A DNA stretch of 5,920 bases from assembly GCA_030668565.1 (NCBI GenBank), contig DAOVFD010000064.1, forward strand, positions 1 through 5,920. Direction: 5' to 3'. The notes below the pieces were generated by a model. It saw only the letters and a list, made by a program, of their open reading frames with translations, made no database searches and had not been told where the DNA came from. The translations under genes and the position numbers were made by a program. Positions 5,001 to 5,920 of this stretch are shown here, in pieces (positions within the stretch are counted from its first letter, which is position 1; the number at the start of each line of letters is the position of its first letter). This stretch comes from Microcaldota archaeon (lineage in GTDB: Archaea > Micrarchaeota > Micrarchaeia > Anstonellales > Bilamarchaeaceae).

Positions 5001-5920
5001 ACCCTCAACATTTCTTACTAAAGTCGGAAACGATGAAACTAAAGCATATGAAACCGCATCTGAAATAGCAAAAGGAATGTATGCTCTTAACAACCCTGAA
5101 ATTAATGATGTAACTGCAGCACAGAATCTTGCAGAAGGCCTCGAACGTCTTATAGAAGCCGATTATCTTGAAACAGATCCTGACATACAGGGAGCATTGC
5201 GTCTGCTCAGGGGAGGAAACCTGCGTGAAGGACTTACTGCTCTTGAAGCAGCAGAAGGTTTCAGTGCAGCATATGAAAACCTGTCTAAATTCTACTCGAT
5301 GGAACTTGACGAAACAGGAATTACATACATGGGAGTAGGAACAGTCCAGAGAATACAGTTCGAGGGTGCTTCACAGAAACTCTTGGCCGCGATGCAAGGT
5401 GAGGAATTGTCAACTGCATTCATCTATGGAATAGACCTTACGTACAAATATGTACAGGCGCAAAATATACCGGTTGCATTCCACGAGATGAAATATTCAA
5501 GTGAATGGGATGTTCTTGCAGGCCTTTATGAAAGCACAGTGGGCACAGGACCTAGTTCGGGTATGACTATAGACAACCTCAAAACCGAACTCCTTAACAG
5601 GGGGGTTACTGATGAGGCTATTAAAAAAGAGATTGCAGATAAGAAGTATCAGACAATGCCCAGCGGGGAATGGATAAATGGAGCATATGTTCCAAAAGTA
5701 GCCGGTGGATTCGGAGAAATGAACAAACACACCTTTGGAGCTGCGCTTAACTGGGCGGCGCCAACAGTCAAGTCAACCCAGGAATACTTCGGAAACGTAT
5801 GGACAGGAACCTTCCTTGTAAGATTCTCTCACGATACATTTGAGGCTCTGGGTGTGGATGAACATCCGGATAAAGCTGGACTGCTTGATCCAAAGACGAT
5901 AAAAATGAAAGGAAAGAAAT
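2053..5920 (+). CDS. Giant exported, mostly helical protein of unknown family (at least 1289 residues; C-terminus beyond the window)
   Basis: One uninterrupted frame runs from the ATG to the right edge (1289 codons plus one base) without a stop. Residues 1-32 are hydrophilic, basic and Ser/Asn-rich, ending in KRR. Residues 33-55 are hydrophobic with a GGG break, followed by KPKVAAAQ. This reads as a long signal peptide with likely cleavage after A62; an uncleaved membrane anchor is the alternative. The mature part starts with Lys/Glu-rich helices (to about 187), then an acidic Pro/Lys/Glu linker (188-220). A long run of Ala/Leu/Glu/Lys helices follows, with stretches such as PKKIYAAANYLFALAEYKLW (506-525) and, after about 1005, AEGLERLIEADYLETD. 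A Pro/Met-rich segment lies at about 925-965. I see only one cysteine (C388, in HWLCKK), so disulfides within this part are unlikely. I recognise no enzyme motif, no ATP-binding loop and no known repeat family. The first 55 codons are richer in T-ending codons than the rest. Promoter and ribosome site are its own. A surface or extracellular structural protein is plausible but unproven. Confidence 0.88.
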   Translation, partial: MRGKKSRKNAKGESNRLNANSESFNTSTSKRRLVTWATHLTLVLGGGSMTFLPLMKPKVAAAQFETAKNKVGNDIVDLKEIFKTQKGIAEQRVPAFHETVQKLIKDIEAYNKNASEKIKIKGKNDKAKIISLNESLGVKVKGKTPNYVTYETIDKLETEMLYINTATTFGSDMDDVGKHAGSLIAEVKKEPPKGAAKEIITEEPYEEIEAPKKEVKEIVLTDAQKAAHYKNVFDKITDKKIFEKPLKIGKKIKGLPEELSKEDIKLFKSGYKKLKKAETLSAEEEKVLFKVAMMKMEEASGMLGGIYKKQYDEMLVTAGGTRSIADLSAASDLFGEEYANVIRHTAKWIGKQVKKINKYRSKKEQLKVPKEYTLKTMVGVLGALHWLCKKENETLSMIATANVGNAALTPAAEQIVSQIAEIRVWRARILNNSATAESISPGEYIERLEKKKKGTLFTVDMVQASGALKQAIEVLSNISPDEWTLEVAREFLLQIKNTQNPYSKDPKKIYAAANYLFALAEYKLWNQIAAETGKDVAAQEKAAKYVELSEKVYAKSFSTYAPIQTTPMLASKMVEEAIITLSPTLLPYYELDVLANGMGEHSELWETGIKGTIGAYKSGAESFVSLFQKPEYMSGEVGGSNVHPALNRVELEVPGFGTKLTDPEVYPSNYGSTVGIMEAQRSIMSPEDWEVANSIITKAAETYGKKYVDVIKPSLTAKGLVENTKEKELSALLAPYGIGLAPIEGYENAAVVVTTTMLEMFNEKNNATTTNGKVAAKEGETLNSVRLASMYYSAVALMDSEEKFKKLDSRDAAAKAEEMHNFLSGLPPELQKKEEIKSITKEFKDVVTKGDFALALNKLREIPELGLSYVYQFSTPESEERFYWAKEIESSVNELKGKVRESQLIALLDITIEDVKALKPVLDKSKMVPFVPPELEEIKVMPLSEPMPMGIIEELGTLQSFSELPIIKGSGDKWFISPEGLELPSTFLTKVGNDETKAYETASEIAKGMYALNNPEINDVTAAQNLAEGLERLIEADYLETDPDIQGALRLLRGGNLREGLTALEAAEGFSAAYENLSKFYSMELDETGITYMGVGTVQRIQFEGASQKLLAAMQGEELSTAFIYGIDLTYKYVQAQNIPVAFHEMKYSSEWDVLAGLYESTVGTGPSSGMTIDNLKTELLNRGVTDEAIKKEIADKKYQTMPSGEWINGAYVPKVAGGFGEMNKHTFGAALNWAAPTVKSTQEYFGNVWTGTFLVRFSHDTFEALGVDEHPDKAGLLDPKTIKMKGKK

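Noticed and set aside
1..5920. CRISPR array, insertion sequence or defence system
   Set aside because: I saw no regularly spaced repeats, no transposase or recombinase motifs, and no nuclease or helicase motifs in the visible proteins.

Overview
This window looks archaeal. The start sites have TATA-like boxes about 25 bases upstream of start codons or of very short leaders. The strongest ribosome binding site is a close match to the archaeal GGAGGTGATC type. The tRNA gene carries an intron-like insertion that can fold around a bulge-helix-bulge-like element. One protein has an archaeal-style lipobox followed by an N-glycosylation-rich acidic linker. Base composition is moderately AT-rich. Lineage cannot be fixed from sequence alone. 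Introns at unusual tRNA positions are known from some Thermoproteota and from several DPANN groups, and a DPANN-type or related uncultured archaeon is my guess only.

Layout. (1) Positions 1-122 hold the 5' end of a leftward gene for a very lysine-rich protein. (2) Positions 123-208 are a divergent promoter region with one TATA-like box for each direction. (3) Positions 209-1189 (+) encode a radical SAM protein of the PflX type (COG1313), complete with CxxxCxxC motif and an N-terminal cysteine cluster. (4) Positions 1192-1671 (-) encode a small exported lipoprotein that runs tail-to-tail into the radical SAM gene, only two bases away. (5) Positions 1672-1778 hold back-to-back promoters for the lipoprotein and a tRNA, a direct repeat that duplicates the 5' end of the tRNA, and a leader hairpin. 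(6) Positions 1779-1904 (+) are tRNA-Leu(CAG) with a 42-base intron-like insertion in the D-loop. (7) Positions 1905-2052 are intergenic, with T-runs, a weak stem-loop and a clear TATA box. (8) From 2053 to the window end (+) runs one uninterrupted reading frame of at least 1289 codons, still open. It encodes a giant, apparently exported, mostly helical protein of no family I recognise.

The genes do not form an obvious pathway. Each appears to have its own promoter, and strands alternate. The two most unusual items are the tRNA-Leu locus (D-loop intron plus a duplicated acceptor strand upstream) and the giant exported protein, which fills two thirds of the window. The lipoprotein and the giant protein may both act at the cell surface, but nothing in the sequence links them directly.
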